A stretch of 42,167 bases of DNA from Chloroflexota bacterium (lineage in GTDB: Bacteria; Chloroflexota; Anaerolineae; Anaerolineales; Villigracilaceae). Numbering within the stretch: the stretch's first letter is position 1; each line of letters opens with the position of its first letter. Position numbers and translations under genes: made by a program. The stretch lies in the NCBI GenBank assembly GCA_021824575.1, contig JAKAKJ010000031.1:1-42167 (forward strand), written 5' to 3'. The notes under the pieces were generated by a model that was given only the letters and a program-made list of their open reading frames with translations, was not told where the DNA came from and searched no databases. Shown here in pieces: positions 16,528 to 24,976 of the stretch.

Positions 16528-17019
16528 ATGAAGCCAAAAGTTCTATGGGTGGAAGATAGCGCTCGGTTTGAGCTAAGTAACTTGACAGGCCCCGTTTATT
16601 TCAGCGGGAAGTACGATTTTCAGCAGGCAGAAAATGTCACGACAGCGATTAATTTCCTGAAGACCAAGGAATTTGATGTGCTGATTGTGGACATCCGGCT
16701 CCCGCCGGGTGTGGATAAATACTGGCTTGATCTTTACCAGAATATCAGAACGGATGGAGGCGGTGAGAAACTCGGCTTGAAATTTTTGTACTGGCTTTTT
16801 TCACGCGATGGTGAATATCCTGGAACACCTCCCTCCTGGATCCATCCGTCTTCGGTCGGCATCTTTACTGTCGAGACTTATTCCGAGATCTCAGTTCAAT
16901 TGACAGACTTGGGTGTGACCGTGTTCAAACAGAAAATCGCCGGTTTGCCTGATACGACCCTGCTTGAAATGATCGAAGATATCATTGCAAACAAATCGAG
17001 GAACAAAAAAGCGAACTAA
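16528..17019 (+). CDS. Stand-alone response-regulator receiver domain
   Basis: A 163-residue receiver without an output domain. The acidic pair Glu9-Asp10 is in VLWVEDSARF, and the phosphoacceptor Asp55 is in VLIVDIRLPP. A conserved threonine lies in VGIFTVET and a lysine in VFKQK. The segment between Asp55 and the threonine is unusually long (about 60 residues), with a tryptophan-rich insertion (KYWLDLYQ, KFLYWLF, PPSWIHP). It starts two bases after the kinase stop. With no DNA-binding domain, it probably acts through protein contacts, perhaps with the membrane protein encoded next. Confidence 0.82.
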   Translation: MKPKVLWVEDSARFELSNLTGPVYFSGKYDFQQAENVTTAINFLKTKEFDVLIVDIRLPPGVDKYWLDLYQNIRTDGGGEKLGLKFLYWLFSRDGEYPGTPPSWIHPSSVGIFTVETYSEISVQLTDLGVTVFKQKIAGLPDTTLLEMIEDIIANKSRNKKAN

Positions 17020-17032
17020 TGCCGGAGGTATC

Positions 17033-18169
17033 ATGGATATCCCCTTTGATGGGATAGTCAGTCTTCTCTTGTTTCTTGTGGGGATTCCCGCCATCGTTCT
17101 CCAATTTATGGCTGAAGATGTGCGGCGCGTACTGATCAAAAGAGTCACTGCCCCTCGGGAAATCGCTTCAAGATTGGGCATCGCTGTGCTGACTGTAATC
17201 CTTGCCATCCTGTTTGTTGTTCGATATCCTGACCGTGAAGAATTTATTTGGTCTGTGATGTTCTTCCTGCTTTTGATTATTATTCTGTGGACAACTTTTC
17301 AAGTTCAATATCGGTATGGTTGGCGCGAGATTATTATTTTGGGGCTAAAAAAAGATATCATCAAAAAGCTGGATGGCAGGCAAGGAAGGTTGGACAATAA
17401 GGGGTTGGATACGTTACTCGAAATCGGAAAGCAATCGCAGGCTGGACCAGATCGCCAGGTAATCCTTATTGCCCTCTCTGAAATTGCTCATGAGACTTGT
17501 TTTCATCCAGATTATCGCGGCGATGCGCTGGAGACATTAATAGATGGTTTAACCAATATGTTATCTACCAGACCTGCGGCGGAGGATATCCCAAATTATC
17601 AAATCGCCGTTAGCGTTTTGACAACGATCCTGTCCACTGGAGGAAAGATGGATATGGACGGCACGGCGAGTCTGATTGATCAGCAGCATGCCGTCCGTGC
17701 GGTGAGTGTTATTGGTCAAACTTTCCTTTCAGAAATCAATGTTTCAGTCAGCGCAAATCACATTCTTATGGATTATGAGGAGGCCCTTGGCCTGGCAGTC
17801 TATCGCCACCCAGCCATGTTGACAGATGTCAGCCAGTCGCTCCTGGAAGTTGGAGCAGCGGCTTTAGAGCATGGACATTATTTGTTCGCCGTCGCAACTT
17901 TGGAGCGGCTTTTGTCGATCCTGGAAGAATCCTCCAATTATTCTGAGGAGGCTTTGGCGGACCTGCTGGGCTTAATGGCTCATTTTTGGGCCGCTGGCGA
18001 AAGCAGCCATGAATTTGCACAGTCGCGACTTTCTCGTGTAAAGGTGTGCCTGAAGGAAACGCTCCCACGCTCGATCGAGAAGGCTAGACTACATTCCCAA
18101 ATGACCATGCGTTTTGATACCGCAGATAAACTCTCGCAAATGAAAAAGGACTTGACGCGAAGGAAATAA
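17033..18169 (+). CDS. Membrane-anchored helical-repeat protein
   Basis: I do not recognise a family. The start at 17033 (M-D-I-P-F) has GGAGG four bases upstream and gives 378 residues. Three hydrophobic helices occupy about residues 7-25, 44-62 and 70-90. The rest (about 100-378) is alpha-helical and cytoplasmic in appearance, with segments such as GLDTLLEIGKQSQAGPDRQVILIALSEIAH that suggest ARM- or HEAT-like packing. It lies 13 bases after the receiver gene, so it is a candidate output or partner of the kinase system. It ends just before a 14 bp hairpin. Confidence 0.7.
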   Translation: MDIPFDGIVSLLLFLVGIPAIVLQFMAEDVRRVLIKRVTAPREIASRLGIAVLTVILAILFVVRYPDREEFIWSVMFFLLLIIILWTTFQVQYRYGWREIIILGLKKDIIKKLDGRQGRLDNKGLDTLLEIGKQSQAGPDRQVILIALSEIAHETCFHPDYRGDALETLIDGLTNMLSTRPAAEDIPNYQIAVSVLTTILSTGGKMDMDGTASLIDQQHAVRAVSVIGQTFLSEINVSVSANHILMDYEEALGLAVYRHPAMLTDVSQSLLEVGAAALEHGHYLFAVATLERLLSILEESSNYSEEALADLLGLMAHFWAAGESSHEFAQSRLSRVKVCLKETLPRSIEKARLHSQMTMRFDTADKLSQMKKDLTRRK

Positions 18170-18180
18170 CCAGGGACAGC

Positions 18181-18214
18181 AATGGGTCGGATTTCAAAAG
18201 AAATCCGACCCATT
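18181..18214. other. 14 bp perfect hairpin between convergent genes
   Basis: AATGGGTCGGATTT (18181-18194) and AAATCCGACCCATT (18201-18214) pair perfectly around a six-base loop. The hairpin sits in the 47 bases between the end of the membrane protein gene and the end of the convergent pspC gene. There is no long T run on either side. It could be a bidirectional transcription stop or a small repeat unit. Confidence 0.5.
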
Positions 18215-18216
18215 GC

Positions 18217-18429
18217 TCACTGGCTTTGCTTTGCTGGCGCTTCGGGAATGACAATCGCCATAATGATGTAAGCAATCACGACTCCGGGGCCGGTAAGGAA
18301 GAAAAGAAGTACAGCGAGAAGGCGGATCACAGTCGGATCAATGTTTGAATATTCGCCGATCCCGGCGCAAATCCCCGCGATCATGCGATTAGTTGTACTG
18401 CGTGTCAGTTGTTTATAGGAATTATTCAT
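18217..18429 (-). CDS. PspC-domain membrane protein
   Basis: The start at 18429 (M-N-N-S-Y) has AAAGGAG seven bases upstream and gives 70 residues. The protein is a single PspC domain: a short N-terminus (YKQLTRSTTNRMIAGICAGIGEYSNIDPTVIRLLAV) and one membrane helix (LFFLTGPGVVIAYIIMAIVI). Proteins of this type sense or respond to membrane stress, and some act as toxin-antitoxin-like membrane components. No other phage-shock gene is nearby. It converges on the kinase operon. Confidence 0.88.
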   Translation of the reverse strand: MNNSYKQLTRSTTNRMIAGICAGIGEYSNIDPTVIRLLAVLLFFLTGPGVVIAYIIMAIVIPEAPAKQSQ

Positions 18430-18903
18430 GTGATTCTCCTTTTGATTTCTACCAGACATACGCAGTCATTTTCAAAAGGTCGCAGGTTTATTAGTTGATA
18501 GTAACAGACCAATTTATTCACCAATAAGCTGTAAAATCAATTCTCTTTTTCGCGGCCTGTTATCGAAGTCCATGTAAAGTAGATTTTTTCGCTTATTTCG
18601 TGTGGTTCCTCTTCCGCTCGAACAAAAAGAACTCGATTGTCTCTGGATGAAACCAGACCCAATAATTGCTAACGACAATCCGTAATCTGGCTCGACCAGG
18701 ATCACTTCGGCAAATTTATGCAAACGCAGATTTGTTTCCTGCTTTTCCAGAATCCTGCCTTGTGTCCTCACGGTTTTACCAAATTCGGGAAATTCGCCCA
18801 TTTGCGATATTCGCGTTTCAAACCTGCCAATCTGCTTTGGCAAAACCATACTTGTGCCTTTGGCAAGGCGAAATTAATTGGTCCTTGAGCAGGCTCTTAT
18901 GCC
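18430..18903. other. Gene-poor spacer with a yjbQ remnant
   Basis: This 474-base gap lies between the PspC gene and the glycosyltransferase. Apart from the short yjbQ-like segment at 18514-18585 nothing convincing was found. The open frames seen on either strand, up to about 110 codons, have no ribosome binding site, and their translations look like chance. Part of it must hold the PspC promoter. Confidence 0.5.
18514..18585 (-). pseudogene. Remnant of a yjbQ 3' end
   Basis: The minus strand encodes LLYMDFDNRPRKRELILQLIGE followed by a stop. This matches the last 22 residues of the intact YjbQ at 20609-21028 (IIYVDFDNKPRRRELILQLIGE) at 16 positions, and the DNA is also clearly related. Upstream of this segment the similarity stops abruptly. 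It is probably a broken duplicate or a fragment left by recombination. Confidence 0.65.
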
Positions 18904-20439
18904 CTAGCCGAAATATTGAAATTGCGACCAGAATTCAGGCCACGGCATGAGCAGGTTGTGGCAGACGTAGATCGCCCGGTGATCAATCGTCTCTTCGTTC
19001 TGGATGTTGAACGGCGTGGTGATCGAGGCGATGAACCTGCAACTCTGGAAATTATTTAGCACGTCAGAGCCGAAGCCAACCACAAGCACTGTTGTGGGCG
19101 GCGGATTTCCGTAGCCGAACTGCCAGTATGAATCGAATCCGCTGATGACTCTGGGCAAGCCGTAGGTCGGGCCGTACAGGTCAATCGAACCGATCTCGCC
19201 AGAACCGGCCGCGAGAATCGCCGCGCCCGTTCTTTCGTCCGCGGGAAGCGAATTGTAGGCCCTTGCCACCTGTTGAGCAACTCCCGGCCATCCGACTTCT
19301 GCTGTCAGATTGTTATTCACTTTACTGACAACGTCCCACCACGCGGAGCCTAAAGGAGCAACGGGCAGAGTCAACGCAATCGTCAGGATCGCACCGACGA
19401 TGAGCGCAGTTCGTGGCCTATGCCATAAGAAACGCACGCGGCTGCCATCCGATATGTTCCTCAGGCGTTCATCCCACCACGCCGCGCCGCCTGCCGCTAG
19501 CATCGGGTAGGTCGCCGCCAGATAATAACCTTTGCCCTGCGTGAGCACGAGCAGAACAAAAGGCACAATGTACATCCAACCCAACATGCGGTAACGCTGA
19601 CCGGCCGGCGTAAAGAAGAAATAATACAGCCCGGATGCCGCCAGATACATCATTACCGGGTTGATGTTGAACAGGATTTGATCCAACAGGAAGCTGCTGG
19701 TCAGGCCATTCTGCACGTCGCGTGTGTGGATGCTGGCGAGGAAGTACAGCGAAACAAAGTGGTTCTGAAATTGCCAGATGAGGTTGGGAAGCCAGACCGC
19801 CAGCGCCAGCAAAGCGCCGAGCCACAACCAGTGGCTTTTAAGATAATGACGGTTGCGGGTGACTAAAACGCCAACGATCAATCCTGCGACTGAAAAGGCG
19901 ATGGTGTATTTGGTCATCATCCCCAGTCCGATGGCTGCGCCAATCGCTAACCACCAGCGCGGATTTTCAGTCTTCAACAGGCGGACGACCGTAAACGCGA
20001 GCAGCACCCAGCACATATAGTCCAGGGTTTCATATTGGAACAGTCCGCCTTGAACGACGGAAATAGGTGTTGTGGCGACGGCTACCGCGCCGAGGATTTG
20101 CGCCCAACGGCTGCCGCCCAGATCGCGGATCATCAAACCTGTCAGCAGCAGCACGAGTCCTTCTGCGATAACGGCAAAGGAACGCAGACCAATGGGCGAC
20201 AGGCCGAACAACATCAGCGACACGCGCGCCAGAAACGGCGTGATCGGCGGCCAGGCGACGTATCCCCATGCCAGTTGGCGCGTGGCGATATCCATCGTGA
20301 CCAGTTCGTCTTGATGAAAGCCATATTGGCCGTTGGTAGGGATTTGCAATAGAACGCGCGCCAGCGCGAGCAAAATCAGAATCCCAATATCACTTGATAA
20401 AAAAGCCGTTATGTTGAACCGATTTTTGTTCATGTGCAT
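18904..20439 (-). CDS. GT39-like (PMT/ArnT type) membrane glycosyltransferase
   Basis: A polytopic protein of 511 residues with about eleven membrane helices. The first loop carries GFHQDELVTMD, the acidic pair typical of lipid-phosphate-sugar transferases of the GT39/GT83 kind. WGYVAWPPITPFLARV follows, as in the PMT_2 family. The C-terminal soluble part (about 380-511) probably lies outside the membrane. Such enzymes move a sugar from a polyprenyl carrier onto protein or lipid. The acceptor is unknown. A second ATG at 20433 is an equally likely start, with AGAG upstream. No partner genes for glycan synthesis are adjacent. Confidence 0.83.
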   Translation of the reverse strand: MHMNKNRFNITAFLSSDIGILILLALARVLLQIPTNGQYGFHQDELVTMDIATRQLAWGYVAWPPITPFLARVSLMLFGLSPIGLRSFAVIAEGLVLLLTGLMIRDLGGSRWAQILGAVAVATTPISVVQGGLFQYETLDYMCWVLLAFTVVRLLKTENPRWWLAIGAAIGLGMMTKYTIAFSVAGLIVGVLVTRNRHYLKSHWLWLGALLALAVWLPNLIWQFQNHFVSLYFLASIHTRDVQNGLTSSFLLDQILFNINPVMMYLAASGLYYFFFTPAGQRYRMLGWMYIVPFVLLVLTQGKGYYLAATYPMLAAGGAAWWDERLRNISDGSRVRFLWHRPRTALIVGAILTIALTLPVAPLGSAWWDVVSKVNNNLTAEVGWPGVAQQVARAYNSLPADERTGAAILAAGSGEIGSIDLYGPTYGLPRVISGFDSYWQFGYGNPPPTTVLVVGFGSDVLNNFQSCRFIASITTPFNIQNEETIDHRAIYVCHNLLMPWPEFWSQFQYFG

Positions 20440-20484
20440 CTCTGTTGGATAAGATTTTTGGTTAATGGTCTATTTGTAAGTGAC

Positions 20485-20511
20485 GTAGAGCGAGCTGCCA
20501 TCTCGCTCTAC
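20485..20511. repeat. 10 bp perfect hairpin upstream of the glycosyltransferase gene
   Basis: GTAGAGCGAG (20485-20494) and CTCGCTCTAC (20502-20511) form a stem around a seven-base loop. It lies in the 169-base gap between yjbQ and the glycosyltransferase. No T run follows on the minus strand, so it is not a typical terminator and may be a dispersed repeat. Confidence 0.5.
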
Positions 20512-20608
20512 AAAGCGTATCACTCACTTTGAGCTATTGCCCAGGCATTTTCCCTTTGTGTGCTTTGTGTTTAAAAAGGTTTTCCCGTAAAAAACTGTAG
20601 AACCCAAA

Positions 20609-21028
20609 TTATTCGCCAATCAGCTGCAAGATCAATTCCCTTCTTCTTGGCTTGTTGTCAAAATCCACATAGATGATTTGCTGCCACGTTCCCAACGTCA
20701 AGCGCCCATTCACAAATGGGATGGTCAATGATGGCCCAAGCAGACTGGCACGCACATGGCTGTGACCGTTGCCGTCGTGCCAGGCCGCTTCGTGAGCATA
20801 AGCGCGGTCCGCAGGCGCGAGCTCATCGAACAAACGGCGCAAATCGCTGACCGCGCCAGGTTCGTATTCGATGGTTGTCAATGCGCTGGTCGAAGATGGA
20901 CAAAAGATCGTTACCGCGCCATCTTTGAGTCCGCTTTGAGTGACGAGACGCTCGACTTGATCCGTGATGTCGTGAATGTCCGCGTCGCCGCGCGTAGATA
21001 ATTCAATGGATAGCGTTTTGACTGGCAT
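20609..21028 (-). CDS. yjbQ: YjbQ / UPF0047 family protein
   Basis: A 139-residue member of the YjbQ family, complete from IHDITDQVERLV to the conserved C-terminus VDFDNKPRRRELILQLIGE. The histidine motif is EAAWHDGNGHSHVRASLLGPS, with TWQQIIYVDFD near the end. Some members have thiamine-phosphate synthase activity as a secondary function; the main role is not settled. It follows dinB on the same strand after about 30 bases and may be cotranscribed. A fragment of a second copy lies at 18514-18585. Confidence 0.92.
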   Translation of the reverse strand: MPVKTLSIELSTRGDADIHDITDQVERLVTQSGLKDGAVTIFCPSSTSALTTIEYEPGAVSDLRRLFDELAPADRAYAHEAAWHDGNGHSHVRASLLGPSLTIPFVNGRLTLGTWQQIIYVDFDNKPRRRELILQLIGE

Positions 21029-21058
21029 GAACTGATTATATCTTCCTGATCAGAATTG

Positions 21059-22225
21059 TCATGATGATTCGCCGTGATGGATAACCTTGTCACCGTATTT
21101 TTCGCGCAGCTTGTCAACGGCTTCCTGCAACTTGCGCGACTTTTCTGACCCGACATCCCACAATCCCAACTGGCGGATCGGCGGCCCGAGGCCGCTCACG
21201 CCGACGCCGATCAAGCGCACCGCCTGTCCTGACTTTCGAACAGCTCTCATTAAATGGATCGCGGCTTTGCCGATTTCATCTTCCTGATCGGTCGGCGCGG
21301 GCAAAGTCATTTGCCGCGTCAGTGTTGTGAAATCAGGCCAACGGATTTTGAGTTTGATGGTTGTTCCTGCCAATTGATTCTTACGCAATTGTTTCGCGAC
21401 TTCCGCAGATTGCTCGCGCAATGTCTTTTCGAGTGACTTGTCATCGCGGACGTCGCGGCTGAATGTGATTTCCTGGCTGATGGATTTTGTCTCGCGCTCG
21501 GTGACGATGGACCGTTCATCCTGACCCTTGGAGTGTCGCGCCAAGTCGCGGCCGTTCTCGCCAAACAAGCGGATCAATTCATTCTCCGGCCATTTAGCGA
21601 TATCACCGATTGTGTGGATTCCCAATTCAGCCAGTCGTTTGGATGTTTTTGGCCCAACGCCCCAAAGCATGTCAGCGGGGAGGGGGGCGAGGAATGCGGC
21701 TTCTTCGCCCGCTGGAACAATCGTCAATGCGAACGGAGGCGCGCCGCCTTTCGCGGCCCTCTTTCCAACCTCGGTGGCGATCTTCGCCACGAGCTTGTTT
21801 GACGCGATCCCGATTGAGCTGGGCAAGCCCAATTCGTCGCGGATGCCCGCTTGAAGTCCACGCGCGATGCGTTCCGGGTTTTCATTCAAATCTGATATAT
21901 CGAGAAAAGCCTCGTCAATCGAAATCTGTTCGACCAATGGAGTCAGGTCCCGAAGTTTCGCCATCACTTGTTTGGATGTTTCGCTGTAAAGTTTGTGCTG
22001 ACTCGAGATGATGATCAAACCGGGGCACAAATGAAGCGCCCGTGCCATTGGCATTGCGGAGTGGACTCCGAACTGCCGCGCTGTGTAAGAGCATGATGCG
22101 ACCACACCGCGTTCGTCCGGCCTGCCGCCAACAGCAAAAGCCTTGCCGCGCAAGTCTGGGTTACGTGTTTCTTCGACGGCGCAGAAGAACGCGTCGAGGT
22201 CGAGATGGAGAATGGCGCGAGCCAT
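21059..22225 (-). CDS. dinB: DNA polymerase IV, Y-family translesion polymerase
   Basis: The start at 22225 (M-A-R-A-I-L-H) gives 388 residues. Y-family motifs are intact: LDLDAFFCAVEE and SIDEAFLDIS hold the catalytic carboxylates, and SYTARQFGVHSAMP is the fingers region. Helix-hairpin-helix segments (PADMLWGVGPKTSKRLAELGIHTIGDIA) and a little-finger domain follow. The enzyme copies damaged DNA and is usually induced by stress. TATAAT lies six bases before the ATG with no Shine-Dalgarno sequence, so a leaderless message is possible. An alternative start at 22261 is also without a ribosome binding site. No LexA-like box was recognised. Confidence 0.95.
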   Translation of the reverse strand: MARAILHLDLDAFFCAVEETRNPDLRGKAFAVGGRPDERGVVASCSYTARQFGVHSAMPMARALHLCPGLIIISSQHKLYSETSKQVMAKLRDLTPLVEQISIDEAFLDISDLNENPERIARGLQAGIRDELGLPSSIGIASNKLVAKIATEVGKRAAKGGAPPFALTIVPAGEEAAFLAPLPADMLWGVGPKTSKRLAELGIHTIGDIAKWPENELIRLFGENGRDLARHSKGQDERSIVTERETKSISQEITFSRDVRDDKSLEKTLREQSAEVAKQLRKNQLAGTTIKLKIRWPDFTTLTRQMTLPAPTDQEDEIGKAAIHLMRAVRKSGQAVRLIGVGVSGLGPPIRQLGLWDVGSEKSRKLQEAVDKLREKYGDKVIHHGESS

Positions 22226-22264
22226 ATTTCGATTATATAGCGCGTTTGGGGGAGGTTTCACATA

Positions 22265-22293
22265 TTGAACAATCGTTAAATCAAAGTTATACT
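22265..22293 (+). promoter_or_regulatory. Promoter of the NBR1-domain secreted protein
   Basis: TTGAAC (22265-22270) and TATACT (22288-22293) are separated by 17 bases. The untranslated leader would be about 85 bases. In it AAAGGC (22327-22332) can pair with GCCTTT (22349-22354). I could not match this leader to a known riboswitch. Confidence 0.6.
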
Positions 22294-22385
22294 ATATATG
22301 GCGCATAGTCAACCGGAACTTTTCATAAAGGCGGGCGTCCACTATCAGGCCTTTCTCTGATTCCGGATTGAAAAAGGAGAGTGTT

Positions 22386-24887
22386 ATGAAATCGAAACTG
22401 ACTTTGGGGATAATTGTACTGGCCGCCTTGGTGCTTTCGCTGGTTCCCGCGGCAGCAGTTGGCACTCAACATGCCGAGGCGCAATCCATCTGTGATTGGG
22501 CGCAGTTTATCACCGATGTGACGGTTCCTGATAATACGGTTCTCCAGCCTGGAACAACCTTCACCAAAACATGGCGGCTAAAGAATATCGGCACCTGCAC
22601 ATGGACGACTTCCTATTCGCTGGTTTTTGACAGCGGAACGCAAATGGGCGGGCCCAATTCCGTTAATTTTCCGAATAGTGTTGCTCCGGGCCAAACTGTG
22701 GATATCTCCGTGAATCTCACGGCTCCCAGCACCGCTGGTAATTACATCGGCTATTGGAAATTCAGGAATGCATCCGGAGTGATTTTCGGGATTGGCACAT
22801 CGGCCAGCAAGTCATGGTGGGTCGAGATCAATGTTCCCCAGGCTGCTCCTTCTTATGGTGTAATCTATGATTTCACTCCCAATTTGTGTTCGGCCAACGT
22901 GCGGAATGATACGCAGAGACTCCCTTGCCCTGGCACGGATGGCGATAAGCTTGGCTTTGCGTTGACGCTGAATAATCCGATTTTGGAAAATGGCGTGCAA
23001 GCTTCGGCGCCTGGAATTTTGATGTCGCCTCAGCAAGTTTACAACGGAACTGTGTACGCCATCTTCCCGCAAATGACTTTCTTCAAAGGCGATTTATTCC
23101 AGGCAACTGTAGGTTGTCAGAACAGCGCGTTTGGCTGTTATGTTCGTTATGTTCTATGGTTCAAGTCGGTGAACGATCAATGGACGACATTGTGGAATTG
23201 GGATGAAAAGTATGATGGGCTTTCTTACAATGCCAGTGTGAAGCTCAATTCATTGGACGGAAAGACTGGCAGTTTGGTTCTCGGCATTCGCGCGCTTGGC
23301 TCGCCGACCGACGACCGCGCATTATGGATTCATCCGGTCGTTCTTCGGCCCGGGATAAGCGTCTCGACCCCCACTCCCACTCCGACTGTGGGGCCGGGCA
23401 CACCAACCGTCACGCCCACGGCCCAGCCTCCATCCTGTACCGACAAAGCGAAGTTCATCTCGGATGTGACCGTTCCGGACGGCACGCTCTTTGCTCCCAA
23501 TACGCCATTCGTCAAGACGTGGCAGATCAAGAATGTTGGCACCTGCACGTGGACAACTTCTTATGCGCTGATCTTCGAATCGGGCAATCAAATGGGAGGG
23601 CCTTCGCCAGCCAATTTCCCAAGCAGTGTGGCTCCGAGTCAAACCGTGAATTTGTCCGTCAACCTCACCGCGCCCAGCGCGGGCGGTAAGTATGTCGGTT
23701 ACTGGCGTTTGCGAAATGCCAACAATGTGCCGTTCGGCATTGGAGTGGATGCGCTGCATTCCTTCTGGGTTGATATCAACGTCAGCGGCGCGGCTGCCAC
23801 ACCGACTCCTCCCATGTCGCCCACGCCGGGGGGACCCACACCAACGCCTCCAGCGGGCGCTGTATATGACTTCGCATCGAATGTTTGTTCAGCCGCGTGG
23901 TTCTCAGGCGCGGGCGCCCTGCCTTGTCCCGGAACCGATGGCAGTTCGAACGGATTCGTTTTGCAGGTCAACAACCCAACGCTTGAAAGCGGCGCTGCCT
24001 CATCGGGCCTCGGTCTGGTGACTTTCCCACAGAATGTTTATAACGGTTATATCCAGGGCATCTATCCGCCCTATACCGTCAAAGCCGGTGACCGTTTCCG
24101 CTCCATAGTCAATTGTTCGTATGGACAGTCGAGTTGTTATGTGATCTTCCGGCTCGATTATCAATCGGGTTCCGGGCCGATCACAACTTTCTGGGCATTC
24201 GCCGAAAAATATGATGGGCAATATTATCAAGCCAATCTTGACCTAAGCCCACTGGTCGGTCAGAATGTGAAGTTCATTCTCACGGTGCTGTCTGTTGGGT
24301 CCGCAACAGGCGACCGCGCCTTGTGGGTGAATCCAATGATCTACAACAGTTCATCTGGATCAATATCGACTCCGAATCCTCCCACGTCGACGGCGGTTCC
24401 AGCCACTCCGACGCCCACCACGACCGGAACGAATACAAGCAATTGGAATACATATCAAAATACGAAATATGGATTCTCCTTCAAGTTCCCGCCAGGCTCT
24501 GTGGTCTCAGGCCAGACCGACACCGCGGGACGCGTGTATTTTCCGCTTGTTACCCAGGGCACCAATTTGCAGGAAAAGTTTGTGGATGTAAGTGTGGTGG
24601 AAGGCGCAACGACCTGTAAGAGTCCTTCGACCAGCCCGATGGCAACTTCGGAAAATGTGACCATCAATGGTGTTGCCTTTCTGAAGGAAACCGGCGAGGA
24701 AGGCGCGGCGGGCAATATCTATAATTGGATTGGTTATTCCACGACCAAGGGTACTGCCTGTATCAGTCTGACCTTCGTTCTGCATGCGACGAATCCGGGC
24801 AATTACCAAACGCCGCCGCCAGTGTATGATATGAACTCCGAGTCGGCCATCTTCTCGACGATCATGTCCACGTATGCCAATCAATAA
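22386..24887 (+). CDS. Secreted protein with two NBR1-type Ig-like domains
   Basis: The start at 22386, with AAAGGAG upstream, gives 833 residues. A signal peptide (KSKLTLGIIVLAALVLSLVPAAAVGTQHAEA) is followed by an NBR1-type Ig-like domain (about 36-145: TKTWRLKNIGTCTWTTSYSLVF) and a beta-rich domain (about 155-320, with two cysteine pairs). A Thr-Pro linker follows, then a second copy of both domains (about 350-650). A second Thr-Pro linker leads to a C-terminal domain (NTKYGFSFKFPPGS) resembling PsbP-like or lipoprotein folds. NBR1 domains are frequent in secreted Chloroflexota proteins, and their ligand there is unknown. A surface role is likely. A strong terminator follows. Confidence 0.85.
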   Translation: MKSKLTLGIIVLAALVLSLVPAAAVGTQHAEAQSICDWAQFITDVTVPDNTVLQPGTTFTKTWRLKNIGTCTWTTSYSLVFDSGTQMGGPNSVNFPNSVAPGQTVDISVNLTAPSTAGNYIGYWKFRNASGVIFGIGTSASKSWWVEINVPQAAPSYGVIYDFTPNLCSANVRNDTQRLPCPGTDGDKLGFALTLNNPILENGVQASAPGILMSPQQVYNGTVYAIFPQMTFFKGDLFQATVGCQNSAFGCYVRYVLWFKSVNDQWTTLWNWDEKYDGLSYNASVKLNSLDGKTGSLVLGIRALGSPTDDRALWIHPVVLRPGISVSTPTPTPTVGPGTPTVTPTAQPPSCTDKAKFISDVTVPDGTLFAPNTPFVKTWQIKNVGTCTWTTSYALIFESGNQMGGPSPANFPSSVAPSQTVNLSVNLTAPSAGGKYVGYWRLRNANNVPFGIGVDALHSFWVDINVSGAAATPTPPMSPTPGGPTPTPPAGAVYDFASNVCSAAWFSGAGALPCPGTDGSSNGFVLQVNNPTLESGAASSGLGLVTFPQNVYNGYIQGIYPPYTVKAGDRFRSIVNCSYGQSSCYVIFRLDYQSGSGPITTFWAFAEKYDGQYYQANLDLSPLVGQNVKFILTVLSVGSATGDRALWVNPMIYNSSSGSISTPNPPTSTAVPATPTPTTTGTNTSNWNTYQNTKYGFSFKFPPGSVVSGQTDTAGRVYFPLVTQGTNLQEKFVDVSVVEGATTCKSPSTSPMATSENVTINGVAFLKETGEEGAAGNIYNWIGYSTTKGTACISLTFVLHATNPGNYQTPPPVYDMNSESAIFSTIMSTYANQ

Positions 24888-24906
24888 TCAATAATAATGA
24901 AGAAAA

Positions 24907-24937
24907 GAAATCGCCCGGAGTGGGCGATTTCTTTTTT
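24907..24937. terminator. Bidirectional intrinsic terminator
   Basis: GAAATCGCCC (24907-24916) and GGGCGATTTC (24922-24931) form a perfect 10 bp stem with a five-base loop, followed by six T. On the left, AAAAG gives a shorter T run for the other strand. It separates the NBR1 gene from the convergent der gene. Confidence 0.88.
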
Positions 24938-24976
24938 GATTTCAATGGGCGGAATATTCACATCAGTTCGAATTGT

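Noticed and set aside
18514-18849. 111-codon open frame on the minus strand
   Set aside because: Only the last 22 codons resemble a known protein (YjbQ); the rest has no recognisable features or ribosome binding site, so it is treated as a remnant.
22294-22385. Possible riboswitch in the leader of the NBR1 gene
   Set aside because: A small hairpin is possible, but the sequence did not match c-di-GMP, cobalamin or other riboswitch patterns I know.
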